From: Maribellus maritimus
GTDB taxonomy: Bacteria > Bacteroidota > Bacteroidia > Bacteroidales > Prolixibacteraceae
Direction: 5' to 3'
Assembly: GCF_022267315.1 (NCBI RefSeq)
Contig: NZ_JAIKLE010000021.1
Span: forward strand, 1-64,000
DNA: 64,000 bases
The position numbers were made by a program, and so were the translations under genes. Positions 35,495 to 45,008 of the stretch are shown here, one piece after another. Each line of letters begins with the position of its first letter. Within the stretch, counting starts at the first letter, position 1. The notes under the pieces are model-generated. The model was not told where the DNA came from. It saw only the letters and a list, made by a program, of their open reading frames with translations, and did no database searches.

Positions 35495-36511
35495 TTATTT
35501 ACTGCTTGATTTTCTTTCAATAAATCGCGTATTTAATATTACTTTTTGCTTTTTATGCTCTTTATTTTTAATATTCTCCAACAAGATCTTAACTGACTCC
35601 CTACCTATTTCTTTTAAAGGTTGCGCAATTGCAGAAATTGGAGGAAAACTAATTTTATAAGCATCCGGGTCGTCAAAACTCACCACTCTGACGTCGCTCG
35701 GAACCTGCATCCCCAACGAATGAATACTTTCCAATCCCATTACTCCTATTTTACTTGTAGTGAAAAGAATTGCTTCAACTCTATCTTTAGCCGACAATAA
35801 TTCTTTTATCGCATAAAACACATCGTTTTTTTCGTGTGAAAAAGGCATTACTTTTATTCGCTCTTCCAATACCGGGATATTTGAATCAGTAAGAGCTTTT
35901 TTGTACCCTTCCAGTCGCTGAATCATATTAACCAAACGGGCACTTGTTGTAACACATGCAATCTTTCTAATGTCATTATTTATCATATGCTTCGTTCCTT
36001 CATAAGCGGCCTGAAAATTATCCACAACCACATAATTGGAGTCAATATCTGCAAAATATCTGTCAACAAGTACATAAGGAGTTTTACTAGCCTCAAGTGA
36101 TAAAATTTGCTCTTCACTTCCTTCTGGTGGAGAAATTATAATTCCATCCACCTGCCCCTGCTGAAGCATTTCTATTTGCTTCTGAGAATTTTCAGCCTTT
36201 TCATCTGAACTACAAAACATTACACGATAACCGTGAAGAGATGCTTCTTTTTCAATTTCGCGTCCGAGTTTACCAAAAAAAGGATTAGCCATATCGGCAA
36301 TAATTAGTCCTATTGTGTTTGTTTTTCCAGTTCGTAAACCTTTAGCAATTTGGTTTGGTCGGTAATTTAGCTCCTTTGCCAGCTTTTTTACTTTTTTTTG
36401 AATGTCTTCACTAATGCGGTGTTCTTTTCCCTTTCCATTCAGCACCAGAGAAACCAATGTTTTTGAAACTCCGAGTTGTTGTGCGATATCGTTCAGTGAA
36501 GTTTTTTTCAT
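35495..36511 (-). CDS. LacI-family transcriptional regulator
   Basis: A 338-residue regulator. The N-terminal helix-turn-helix is standard (TSLNDIAQQLGVSKTLVSLVL, residues 4-24 approximately) followed by the hinge helix (YRPNQIAKGLRTGKT) and a periplasmic-binding-protein-like sensor domain (TIGLIIADMANPFF; VVSFDDPDAYK). It is transcribed in the same direction as the ROK-SIS-mannosidase genes, 48 bases ahead of them, with a palindromic operator between. The expected inducer is a sugar or sugar phosphate from the locus. A TATTTTTG box at 36547-36540 is a possible promoter element but lacks a -33 partner. Confidence 0.93.
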   Translation of the reverse strand: MKKTSLNDIAQQLGVSKTLVSLVLNGKGKEHRISEDIQKKVKKLAKELNYRPNQIAKGLRTGKTNTIGLIIADMANPFFGKLGREIEKEASLHGYRVMFCSSDEKAENSQKQIEMLQQGQVDGIIISPPEGSEEQILSLEASKTPYVLVDRYFADIDSNYVVVDNFQAAYEGTKHMINNDIRKIACVTTSARLVNMIQRLEGYKKALTDSNIPVLEERIKVMPFSHEKNDVFYAIKELLSAKDRVEAILFTTSKIGVMGLESIHSLGMQVPSDVRVVSFDDPDAYKISFPPISAIAQPLKEIGRESVKILLENIKNKEHKKQKVILNTRFIERKSSSK

Positions 36512-36618
36512 TAATGGGTTATTTGTTTGGATTTGAAACCAAAAATAAGTATTTAAACTAAAACGAACATAATAATTGAGCTACAAAAGGTGAATTTTAG
36601 ACAATATACTTTTTATTG

Positions 36619-39600
36619 TTATTTCTGAAATAAAACTATAGCCGGTACATCCTGTTTTTTTATCCCCGGGCCAGCATATTCCAGCTGTAAAAACAAACCA
36701 CCGCCGGCCTGAAAATAATCCAGTTGAATGTTGTGTAAACCCGCTTCCAGCCTTATTTTATTACTCTTTTCCAATTCAGCTCCATGTAAACCATTATGAT
36801 TCACTACCTGTTTTTTATCTATGTACAGGCAACTTCCATCATTCGAGTGAATATAAAATTCATATTCCCCTGCTCTTTCTATCTTTAGTTTTCCGGTAAA
36901 ACGCAACGCAAATTCATCTTTTTGCGGGTTTATTTTGTCCAGACCAAATGCATAAACAATACCAGTTTTATCACTTTTCAATTTTGAAAAATCGGGTAGC
37001 TCCGTCCAGACGCCTTCGTAATACTGGTAAGTCACCCCGTTCACCTCAGGATTCATAAAACTGACCTTATTGCTTTTTGCAAAACTACTTATATATCCAT
37101 TTTTAAAAGACTTTGCTTTTACTTCAGCCGGTTGCTGCAAGTAAAATGGATGAATAAAAAGCATTGAGGTGGTGTCTGGCTCAGAACCGTCAAGTGTATA
37201 AAAAATATTTGCATCGTCAATACCCGACGAAATATTAACTTTCACCGAGTCGCCGACTGAAGCCAAAGTATCTCTTGGCGCAATTACGGGTGCCGGAAGA
37301 ATGGGTTCTTTCATCATCTTTTTGGCATCTTTTGATACAAAATTGTATTTCCCGGATTGTACTTCAAAAACAGCATTTTGTTTCTCCATTTTCACAAACT
37401 GAATAAACGGATTTTTTAAAATTGATTTACCTCCCTCGGTAACTGCTTCCATACTCTCAGCCGGCACATAAACAGTTGCCCACGTGTTTGCGGGAACTGT
37501 TACATCGAAAAAATAATCGTTACCTTTCCATTCCCACTTCGAAGTAATATTACCATAAAGCGAAGGATAAGAAGCATTTACAAATTGCAAACTCTTAACC
37601 GGATAAGGCCGGATGATGCTGTGTTTAAACCCAGGAAATTCCTCATCGGGAGAAATGCCTCCCAGCGATTGGAACAACCATTCACAAACACTGCCAAACA
37701 TGGGGTGACTGTGGGATGCATCTCCCTGCCAGGTTTCCCAAAGGGTAGTGGCTCCGTTTTCAATCATATAGCCAAACGATGGAAAGTCGCGTTGTGTCAT
37801 TATAGTGTGTGCAAGATCGGACCTTCCTCCCTGTGTTAAAACATCTAACAGTAATGGCGTTGCCAATATTCCAGTATCAAAATGAACCTTATTCTTTAAA
37901 ACATTCCCGATGAGATTTTTAAAAACTGCCTCCACCTTATTTTCTGAAGTAATCCCAAAACCCAGCGGAAAAATATTAGCTCCCTGTCTCCCAATTGAGT
38001 AATTTGAGCTTTCACCATTGAACCAGGTTGAATTGATTACGTAACGAGCATTTGTAGCTAACTGCGAATAATATTCTTTATCGTTTTCTTTCTGAAGTAC
38101 ATTAGCTACTTTCTCCATCAACCGGCAACAATGAAAATAATAACAGGTATTTACAAAATCAGGCGGAACCTCAACGGCTTCCGGCGGAACCCACTCTCCT
38201 AACCCTTGATTGGCAAGAATTCCATTTTTATCAAGGGAATTTTTCATGTATTCAATCCAATGTTTCATTCCCTCGTAATGTTGTTCCAGAATGCGCACAT
38301 CGGCGTAAAACTGATACATGTACCAGGGAATAATGATGTAAGCAGCCCCCCAGGCAGTTCCGCCACCTCCATCCTGATAAGGCGTGGTATTGGGAACGTA
38401 ACCGGTTTTGTGATTTTGCGCGTCTCTTATGTCATTTAACCACTTGGTGTAAAAAGAGGCCATATCAAAATTATAAATTGCCGCCTTTGCTGAAATCTGT
38501 CCATCACCTGTATATCCACGACGCTCACGATGCGGACAGTCACTGGGAATACCTCCGTGCATATTTCCCAATTGTGTCGACTGATAATTTTTTAGAATTT
38601 GATTCAATAAGGGTTCCGAACTTTCAAAACTTCCTGTTTTTTGTACATCGGTATGTACGACTCTGCCTTCCAGATTATCAACAGTAAGCTTTTCAGGGAA
38701 GCCGCTCACTTCCACATATCTGAAAGCATGCCAGGTAAAACGAGGCTCCCAGATTTCGGTTCCTTCACCTTTTAAAATATAGGTATCAGTCTGTGCATAC
38801 GTCGGGCCGAGCTCCTCAACAAAACGAAGCTTAACCTCTGTTCCTTTGGCACCTAATAATTTTAATCGAGCCCACCCTGAAATCATTTTTCCTAAATCGA
38901 AACGGTAGATACCCTTTTCAATCTCAACAACCGAAACAGGTTTGATGGTTTCAGTCACGCGGTCAGAAGGTGACATTTGCGCTTTTATCATACCTGTAGG
39001 GGAACGCACAATTGATGCACTTCCCCAGTTTGTATCGTCAAATTCCGGAGCATCCCACCCCGGCTGTTCCATTCTTGCGTCATAAATTTCACCACTGTGT
39101 AACCCGTTATAGCAAATCGGGCTTAAAGAGGTCTTCCAGCTTTCATCAGTTGCTATTATTTGTTTTGAACCGTCTGTGTATTCAACTTCAAACTGAGCAA
39201 GCAACCTTGGAGTATCATACCATAACCAATTGTCTTTTGGCCGATCCGCCTGAATATACCAACCATTTCCGAGCATAACGCCTAACGCGTTTTCACCCTG
39301 TTGCAGGTTTGGCGTAATATCATAAGTTTCATACAAAACGGTGGTTGTCATGTTCCCAACTCTTGGCTCATCCCATTTTTGCAAATCACGGCGATCGTAA
39401 TTCGTTTGATTGGGCGAAAGCACATGGTTGCCCACTTTTTTGCCATTAATGTATAATTCGTAATAACCAAGACCCGAGATGTAGACGCGTGCCCTTTTTA
39501 TCTTCTTTTGAATCTGAATCTTTTTGCGAAACAACGGTGAAGGTAACTTCCATTCCTCTTTTGATAGTAAATCCGGAGCACCAATCCAGTGACTTTGCCA

Positions 39601-40047
39601 ATCCTCTTTATTTAAAAGTCCCATCTCCCAATACGCTGACTGACTCCAGTTTAACTTTTTTCCTTTTTCATCCCAAACCTGCACTTTCCAGAAAACTTTC
39701 ATTCCTGAGTTCAGAGGTTTCCCATTATATTCCACCTGAATGGATTGACTGCTTTCTATCTTACCGGAATCCCAAAGATCCGGAGTTTCGTTTTTCAGGA
39801 GATCCATATTTGTTGCGGCCAGTATTCGGTAAGCTGTTTGGCCTGCGCCATTCTCCGTACTTTCCATTCTCCATGATAGCCGTGGATGCACCACATCAAT
39901 TCCCAAAGGATTGACCAGGTATTCACATTTCAGATCAACAATTTCTTTTCCTTTTTCCTCCTGTCCACATGAACCAAGAAGCAAGGTTAAAAGAATGACC
40001 GGTAAAATAAAGTAATTATATTTCGGTTCCTGATGTTTCATATTCAT
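36619..40047 (-). CDS. GH78 alpha-L-rhamnosidase with chitobiase-type and PA14 C-terminal domains
   Basis: About 1142 residues from the ATG at 40047 (a GTG at 40053 is also possible). The lipobox LLLGSC marks a lipoprotein. The N-terminal beta domains (RARVYISGLGYYELYINGKKVG) are typical of GH78. The catalytic site shows DCPHRERRGYTGD, which matches the acidic-residue spacing of Bacillus RhaB, and a downstream TTLWETWQG segment. After the (alpha/alpha)6 barrel come a CHB_HEX_C-type segment (IFYTLDGSEPDTTSM) and a PA14 domain (YEFYIHSNDGSCLYI), both probably carbohydrate-binding. It removes terminal alpha-L-rhamnose; the glycan is unknown. The gene starts directly after the FAD oxidoreductase stop. 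Confidence 0.9.
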   Translation of the reverse strand: MNMKHQEPKYNYFILPVILLTLLLGSCGQEEKGKEIVDLKCEYLVNPLGIDVVHPRLSWRMESTENGAGQTAYRILAATNMDLLKNETPDLWDSGKIESSQSIQVEYNGKPLNSGMKVFWKVQVWDEKGKKLNWSQSAYWEMGLLNKEDWQSHWIGAPDLLSKEEWKLPSPLFRKKIQIQKKIKRARVYISGLGYYELYINGKKVGNHVLSPNQTNYDRRDLQKWDEPRVGNMTTTVLYETYDITPNLQQGENALGVMLGNGWYIQADRPKDNWLWYDTPRLLAQFEVEYTDGSKQIIATDESWKTSLSPICYNGLHSGEIYDARMEQPGWDAPEFDDTNWGSASIVRSPTGMIKAQMSPSDRVTETIKPVSVVEIEKGIYRFDLGKMISGWARLKLLGAKGTEVKLRFVEELGPTYAQTDTYILKGEGTEIWEPRFTWHAFRYVEVSGFPEKLTVDNLEGRVVHTDVQKTGSFESSEPLLNQILKNYQSTQLGNMHGGIPSDCPHRERRGYTGDGQISAKAAIYNFDMASFYTKWLNDIRDAQNHKTGYVPNTTPYQDGGGGTAWGAAYIIIPWYMYQFYADVRILEQHYEGMKHWIEYMKNSLDKNGILANQGLGEWVPPEAVEVPPDFVNTCYYFHCCRLMEKVANVLQKENDKEYYSQLATNARYVINSTWFNGESSNYSIGRQGANIFPLGFGITSENKVEAVFKNLIGNVLKNKVHFDTGILATPLLLDVLTQGGRSDLAHTIMTQRDFPSFGYMIENGATTLWETWQGDASHSHPMFGSVCEWLFQSLGGISPDEEFPGFKHSIIRPYPVKSLQFVNASYPSLYGNITSKWEWKGNDYFFDVTVPANTWATVYVPAESMEAVTEGGKSILKNPFIQFVKMEKQNAVFEVQSGKYNFVSKDAKKMMKEPILPAPVIAPRDTLASVGDSVKVNISSGIDDANIFYTLDGSEPDTTSMLFIHPFYLQQPAEVKAKSFKNGYISSFAKSNKVSFMNPEVNGVTYQYYEGVWTELPDFSKLKSDKTGIVYAFGLDKINPQKDEFALRFTGKLKIERAGEYEFYIHSNDGSCLYIDKKQVVNHNGLHGAELEKSNKIRLEAGLHNIQLDYFQAGGGLFLQLEYAGPGIKKQDVPAIVLFQK

Positions 40048-40052
40048 TGGCA

Positions 40053-41438
40053 CTATCCATGAACGCGATAAATTTGTTTTGACACATCGAGCTGAGCTCC
40101 CCGGCCCAATACTTCTTTCTGAATTTCTTTATAGTCCAGTTTTCTGACCTTTGTATTCTTCAGAACAGCCATCCCGGCAGCAATACCTGTTGCCTGCCCC
40201 ATCATGGAGCAGGTAGTAGATACCCGCGCCGAAGATAATGCAAGCTGTTCAGCCGATAAACAACGTCCGGCTACCAATAAATTATCTGCATCTTTTGAGA
40301 TCAGGCATCGCATTGGAATCTGGTAAGGAGGCACATTTAATTGATCTTTTGGAAGAATGTAGGTTCTTTTGTCATCGGTCAGACCATGCCCGTCGAGATA
40401 AAACGTACCGCGGGCAACTCCGTCATCAAATGTTTTCCCAGCACGTAAATCGTCCACCGTTAAAATATAATCGCCTTCCACACGGCATCCTTCCCGAACC
40501 CCAATCATTGGCGCGCTGTGGGTTAATCTCCAATTTTTATTTTCAATCTTCTGATAATAACTAAGCACATCCATTGTACGCCTTCGAGCCTGTATCTCCG
40601 CATTTGTAATTCCTTCGGTGGAGGTTGAATCAAACATGGGAATTTTGATTTTCAATGCTTTCCCTCCCGGTCCATCGGGCCAAACACTAACCATTGGTAA
40701 ATCTTCCTTGCTGGTGATTTGAGTTGGCCAGTTATCCGGTACCTGAATGAGAGAATCTTCTTCATTCACTTCCCTCACAAAGGCCATTTTTGACATCGGC
40801 AATTGGTATCCTGTTTTTCCATCGCCCTTCATTGTAGAGACTCCTGCATATCTTGCCATATCTGCATCTCCAGAGCAATCTATATATACTTTCCCGCGTA
40901 CTGCTTCCAGTCCGGATTTTCCGCAAATGATACATTCTTTAATGTCATTTCCTTTTGTCAATACATCTACAAGATGCGTGTGAAGCAAAATTTTCACTCC
41001 TCTTTCCAGCAAAATTTCCTGTAGTACCAGTGAAAGAATCTCGAAATTAAAAACAGTTTCCCGAGCTCCTTCCCCTATAGAACTGTATCGTTTTAAATCT
41101 TTTAAAATCTGGTCAAATACTTCTCCTTGTTCCTCAATTTGACCACAAAAATTAGCTACCCCTCCTGTTGTAAGCATACCGCCCAAATTTGCGAAACGCT
41201 CGATTAGAATAACCTTTGCGCCCGAAACGGCTGCTGATGCTGCAGCTGAGACACCAGCTATTCCACCTCCAATCACAACCACATCAGCTTCATAGCGAAG
41301 TGGAATGTTCCTTTTGTAATCTATACCATCGCCTGATTTTAGTTCCTTTTCGAAGTCTCCGGCATCGGTTTTTGAAAACAAACCGGTCCCCAAAGCAGCC
41401 AACACCCCCTTTTTTATAAAATTCCTCCTTCTGTACAT
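40053..41438 (-). CDS. FAD-dependent oxidoreductase with Tat-like signal
   Basis: A 461-residue flavoprotein. A twin-arginine-like start (MYRRRNFIKKGVLAAL) suggests export. The dinucleotide-binding motif VVVIGGGIAGVSAAASAAVSG is intact, followed by VILIERFANLGGMLTTGG, the IDCSGDADMARYAG segment and a C-terminal GRCLSAEQLALSSARV block, as in the FAD_oxidored family often found in PULs and sometimes misannotated as xanthan lyase. The substrate is unknown. It begins one base after the downstream end of the sialidase-fold gene and runs into the GH78 gene, so the three are probably one transcript. Confidence 0.85.
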   Translation of the reverse strand: MYRRRNFIKKGVLAALGTGLFSKTDAGDFEKELKSGDGIDYKRNIPLRYEADVVVIGGGIAGVSAAASAAVSGAKVILIERFANLGGMLTTGGVANFCGQIEEQGEVFDQILKDLKRYSSIGEGARETVFNFEILSLVLQEILLERGVKILLHTHLVDVLTKGNDIKECIICGKSGLEAVRGKVYIDCSGDADMARYAGVSTMKGDGKTGYQLPMSKMAFVREVNEEDSLIQVPDNWPTQITSKEDLPMVSVWPDGPGGKALKIKIPMFDSTSTEGITNAEIQARRRTMDVLSYYQKIENKNWRLTHSAPMIGVREGCRVEGDYILTVDDLRAGKTFDDGVARGTFYLDGHGLTDDKRTYILPKDQLNVPPYQIPMRCLISKDADNLLVAGRCLSAEQLALSSARVSTTCSMMGQATGIAAGMAVLKNTKVRKLDYKEIQKEVLGRGAQLDVSKQIYRVHG

Positions 41439-41439
41439 T

Positions 41440-42471
41440 TTACATCAGTTTCAAGTGAACGTATTTTACTGTCTTACGATTGTAAGTGTACGTAATGTGA
41501 ATTGTTCCGTCGCTGCCTTCAATAATAGCTGGATAACTAAATTCACCTTCCGGCTGATCTTCCAAAACAATCAGGTCGAACCAATTTTTTCCGTCGGCTG
41601 AGATTTTTACATCAATTTTATTGCGGCCTTTTTCAATGGGATTCGAAATAAGCAGGTGTAGACCATTTTTTATTGTCACTGCATCAATTCCCGAATTGTT
41701 ATTCACAAGAGAAGTGGCTTCTATCGGTGACCATGTTTTTCCATTATCTGAAGACCACGTTTCAACAATTTTCTTTTCCTTACTGCGGCACAACATTTGA
41801 ATTTTTCCTTCCGGATAAAAAAGAATGGTTGGCTGAATGGCGTTAAAACCATTATTATCAATATCAACTTTTTTCCAGTTTTCCAGATCCTCATCCGAAG
41901 TCTCCACATAAATATTCCACTTTTCTCTCGTCTCAAAACTTGTTGGGTACAGAATAGTCCCGTCAGACAGATTTTCTGGTTTGTTTTTTATTGGCCCTAA
42001 CAAATTATCGGGAATCTCAACCGCTTCCGACCAGGTGTTTCCGTTATCGGCAGAAACTTTGTATAATCCCCACCATTCGCGTGGGCTCGGACCGACCTTG
42101 TAATAAAGGACAATTTCTCCGTTATCAGTTTTAAAAAGAACCGGATTCCAGCACGGATAACGCAAAGTATCATTTATTATTCCATCGGCAACAAGTACAG
42201 GAGTGCTCCACCTGCCATCTGTTAATGCAGAAGTATAAATACAAACATCCGGATTTTTTTCGCGGGTTCCACCAAACCATGAAGCAAGAAAACCATCTTC
42301 CGTTTCAACAATTGTAGAAGCATGACATTGTGGAAACGGAGCTGTTTCATAAATAAATTCGGCAGTGAGAACTTCGGCTTTTACATCTTCGGGAGCGGGT
42401 GTCTTCTTACATGAAAAGAAAGTAAATATTACCGCGATACTGATTAAATAAATGATTTTCAATGATTTCAT
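41440..42471 (-). CDS. Sialidase-fold (BNR/Asp-box) lipoprotein
   Basis: A 343-residue exported lipoprotein (IAVIFTFFSC lipobox) with a six-bladed sialidase-type propeller. Several Asp-box repeats are visible (SADNGNTW, SSDNGKTW, SADGKNW). The N-terminal signature FPQCHASTIVETEDGFLASW marks a common PUL family annotated exo-alpha-sialidase. The classical GH33 FRIP motif is absent, so cleavage of sialic acid is doubtful; other alpha-linked acidic or rhamnosyl-linked sugars are possible. It is about half identical by eye to the protein at 62165. Directly followed by the FAD oxidoreductase and GH78 genes. Confidence 0.75.
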   Translation of the reverse strand: MKSLKIIYLISIAVIFTFFSCKKTPAPEDVKAEVLTAEFIYETAPFPQCHASTIVETEDGFLASWFGGTREKNPDVCIYTSALTDGRWSTPVLVADGIINDTLRYPCWNPVLFKTDNGEIVLYYKVGPSPREWWGLYKVSADNGNTWSEAVEIPDNLLGPIKNKPENLSDGTILYPTSFETREKWNIYVETSDEDLENWKKVDIDNNGFNAIQPTILFYPEGKIQMLCRSKEKKIVETWSSDNGKTWSPIEATSLVNNNSGIDAVTIKNGLHLLISNPIEKGRNKIDVKISADGKNWFDLIVLEDQPEGEFSYPAIIEGSDGTIHITYTYNRKTVKYVHLKLM

Positions 42472-42644
42472 TATTGTATTTATTTATTGTTCCGGAATCA
42501 TGGTTGTTTGATACATGAATTACAAAAGAAATTTAATTAACAGATTTTTGCTTCTCAAATCTTCTTAAAAACACATTGAATTTTAACCCTTTAGTAAAAA
42601 AATAAAGCACAGAAAAACAACGTTCAATGAACTTTATGTTATTT

Positions 42645-42672
42645 CAAATCTAATACAAAGAGTGAGGCACAA
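42645..42672 (-). promoter_or_regulatory. Candidate promoter for the sialidase-fold/FAD/GH78 genes
   Basis: On the minus strand TAGATTTG (42652-42645) fits the Bacteroidetes TAnnTTTG -7 box and TTG (42672-42670) lies 17 bases upstream. It would leave a leader of about 165 bases before the start at 42471. Support is by motif only. Confidence 0.3.
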
Positions 42673-43170
42673 TTACTACACCCTCCAAACCAGGAAGATT
42701 AAAAAAACCATTCAATTTTGAGAAACCAGCCTTACTTTCAATACTTATCAAGGCCAGACTGCTTTGCCATTTATACATTCCGAAGGTTCATTCCTTTTAA
42801 ACGATGGAACACTTTGTTACGCCAATAAGATATAAACTTGTTCCCGTCTTTCAACCTGCAAAATAACAATACAGGTTGCTTCAGCATCTCATGCCATACA
42901 TATTAAAAAGCCGGGGTCAGGAATACAAACAATTTGCGAAATTTCTAAAACTATACATTTTGCAGAACAAAGCCATTTCGTTGCGCGCCATGGAGACTTG
43001 TTCGGTATTTATAAAAACAAAATCGAGGATGGTATTTTTGTTGTCTGACACCAGAGCGGTGAAGCAGAAACAACACAAGCTCCTTAAATTCTCTATCTAT
43101 TTTTTAGTTTTGCTGAAGGTTAACATTTTTTCAACATCACAAATTTACTCTGCTAGTGTTGAAAAATCCA

Positions 43171-43217
43171 AAAACTAAAAAAGTATCTCCTTTGCAAACA
43201 AATGCTCCAGAGATACT
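43171..43217 (-). terminator. Terminator downstream of susD
   Basis: On the minus strand the arms AGTATCTC and GAGATACT (20-base loop) are followed by TTTTTTAGTTTTT. This is the form of an intrinsic terminator, about 110 bases after the susD stop. It separates the susCD transcript from the sialidase-fold gene downstream. A second weaker stem, GAAAAAGGA/TCCTTTTTC (43262-43312), lies closer to susD. Confidence 0.6.
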
Positions 43218-43325
43218 CTCTTTATTAAAAACTTAACCAAATTTGTCGAGTTTAATTAAAAGAAAAAGGACATGCCTGACACAGAAGACCAGTTCATACA
43301 ACATCCTTTTTCCTAACAGGAAAAA

Positions 43326-44999
43326 TTAATAAGGCTTCTCGGTACCTTGTAGCAACCACATTTTTGAGTACGAATGATCATTTGACTGATTTGATGGCAC
43401 ATAGCTTGTTTTCAACAGGTTTGCCACTGCTTCCTCATATTTTTCCACATATTGAGGATCAGCAAATGGCTCTGGATAGGCGACCCTTAAAGGCAATGCG
43501 GGGCCATATGCAGGATTTGCTGCCGGTTCAAAATCAGGATAACCAGTTCTTCTCCAATCAAACCATGCTTCAGCTTGCAACCAAAGTGCAATCCACTTTT
43601 GTGTTAAAATGAGTTCATGTTTATTCGTTATTGAAGAACTATTGTAACTAACTGTTTGCTGATTGTAAAATTCCTCAAAATCAAACCCCTGAGCTTCCGA
43701 CAATATCTTGTATTGCTCCATAGAAGCTTCAATTCCCGCTTTGTAATGCTCTTCAACACTTGAAACTCCATAATCTCCTAAATAAGCAGCTTCTGCCAAA
43801 ATAAATTCAACTTCAGCATAAGTAATCAACGAAGGATTGACATAGTCATTACTATTTTCAAAATAGATGGGTGACAAATAGGAAATATATGTGCTTCTTT
43901 CATCAGGATAATCTCTGACGCCATCGCCTCTGTTATAATTTCCTAAAAATTCAAGATTATCATACCCAATAGGTAATCCTACATATACAGAAGTATCAAG
44001 ACTTGTATTATTAGTTGGCAAAATGGTCATTTCATAACTATCGCCAAAAATATCGATGTAATTCACGGTTGTTTCTTCAGTTGCTGTAAAATCCCATTTT
44101 CTTTCTACCGGATTTACCCAACGTTGAAGCCTTGGATCGTTTCTCTCTTTCAAATAATCAACCAATGGTTTTCCTGGTTTGAATGCATACGGTTTGTTTG
44201 AAGATCTAACAGAACCGCCAGCAGCAGAATTATCTTCCGACAAGCCCAAAAGCACCAATGTTGCATTATCATCATTACTTTCAAAAACCTTACTTGCCGC
44301 ATCATTAAATTCGTTTACTGTGTTAATACCCAGTTCGCCTTTTTTATTGTCTAATCTCAAACAGTATCTCAACCTCAGCGAGTTAGCAAACTTTATCCAT
44401 TTATCCCGCTCTCCTCCATAAAGCAGGTCTGAAGAAGCTAAGACACTCAATCGAGAATCCAATCCTTCAAGAATTTCTGATGCCGTTCTTAAATCCGTCA
44501 AAACCCCTTCATAAACATCCTTTTGTGCATCATACTTTGGGAACAACAAACTGGAATTCGCTTGTAATGCTTCAGAATAAGGACAATCACCATATAAATC
44601 TGCCAACAATCCAAAAATGAAAGATTTCATTATCAGTGAAGCAGCCATAAAAAATTGGTTACTCTCTTCTTCTCCTGCTTCATACATTAATTGATTGGTT
44701 CTTAAGATATCATAATATCCGCTCCAGGACCCCTTTCCCCATTGATAGCAATTCTGATTTGCGGCATTAAATTCTGTTCCTCTTTGCGTGTATTGCATTG
44801 CGCCAGCAATATCAGTATGTTCATTAACCAAATCATAAAATCTCATTGTTGTTTCTGAAATCACATAAGACAACAGATAATTAGGTGAAACTTCCTCTGC
44901 GTTATTCGGACTCACATTCATGTCGTCAAAATCATCATGACAAGATTGAAAAATTTGTCCCAGAAATATAATTGTTAAAATCAAACTTATTTTTTTCAT
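43326..44999 (-). CDS. SusD/RagB-family glycan-binding outer-membrane lipoprotein
   Basis: A 557-residue lipoprotein (lipobox FQSC, Cys20) of the SusD-like_2 type, which lids the SusC transporter and binds oligosaccharides at the cell surface. Family features are the N-terminal DDFDDMNVSPNNAEEVSPNYL, the helical TPR-like segments (MKSFIFGLLADLYGDCPYSEAL) and the C-terminal KWIALWLQAEAWFDWRRTGYPD. Starts 9 bases after the susC stop, as expected for a pair. The only SusD in the window. Ligand is inferred to be an oligosaccharide carrying rhamnose and/or mannose, from the neighbours. Confidence 0.93.
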   Translation of the reverse strand: MKKISLILTIIFLGQIFQSCHDDFDDMNVSPNNAEEVSPNYLLSYVISETTMRFYDLVNEHTDIAGAMQYTQRGTEFNAANQNCYQWGKGSWSGYYDILRTNQLMYEAGEEESNQFFMAASLIMKSFIFGLLADLYGDCPYSEALQANSSLLFPKYDAQKDVYEGVLTDLRTASEILEGLDSRLSVLASSDLLYGGERDKWIKFANSLRLRYCLRLDNKKGELGINTVNEFNDAASKVFESNDDNATLVLLGLSEDNSAAGGSVRSSNKPYAFKPGKPLVDYLKERNDPRLQRWVNPVERKWDFTATEETTVNYIDIFGDSYEMTILPTNNTSLDTSVYVGLPIGYDNLEFLGNYNRGDGVRDYPDERSTYISYLSPIYFENSNDYVNPSLITYAEVEFILAEAAYLGDYGVSSVEEHYKAGIEASMEQYKILSEAQGFDFEEFYNQQTVSYNSSSITNKHELILTQKWIALWLQAEAWFDWRRTGYPDFEPAANPAYGPALPLRVAYPEPFADPQYVEKYEEAVANLLKTSYVPSNQSNDHSYSKMWLLQGTEKPY

Positions 45000-45008
45000 G
45001 ACTACTAA

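Larger units (their letters stand above)
42472..43325. other. 854-base non-coding gap with hairpins and a terminator
   Basis: No convincing gene was found. A 100-codon open frame on the plus strand (42876-43178) has no recognisable domain and runs into a hairpin, so it is not called. The gap holds the susCD terminator (43171-43217), an imperfect hairpin with perfect 12-base outer arms TTTTTTAGTTTT (43100-43111) and AAAACTAAAAAA (43171-43182), and a candidate promoter for the sialidase-fold gene near 42645. Confidence 0.5.

Noticed and set aside
41440-42471. Classical GH33 sialidase call
   Set aside because: Asp-boxes and the fold fit, but the FRIP motif was not found, so the label is kept at sialidase-fold.
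42876-43178. 100-codon open frame on the plus strand in the gap after susD
   Set aside because: Low-complexity-like composition, no recognisable domain, no ribosome-binding context, and it runs through hairpins and a terminator. Treated as non-coding.
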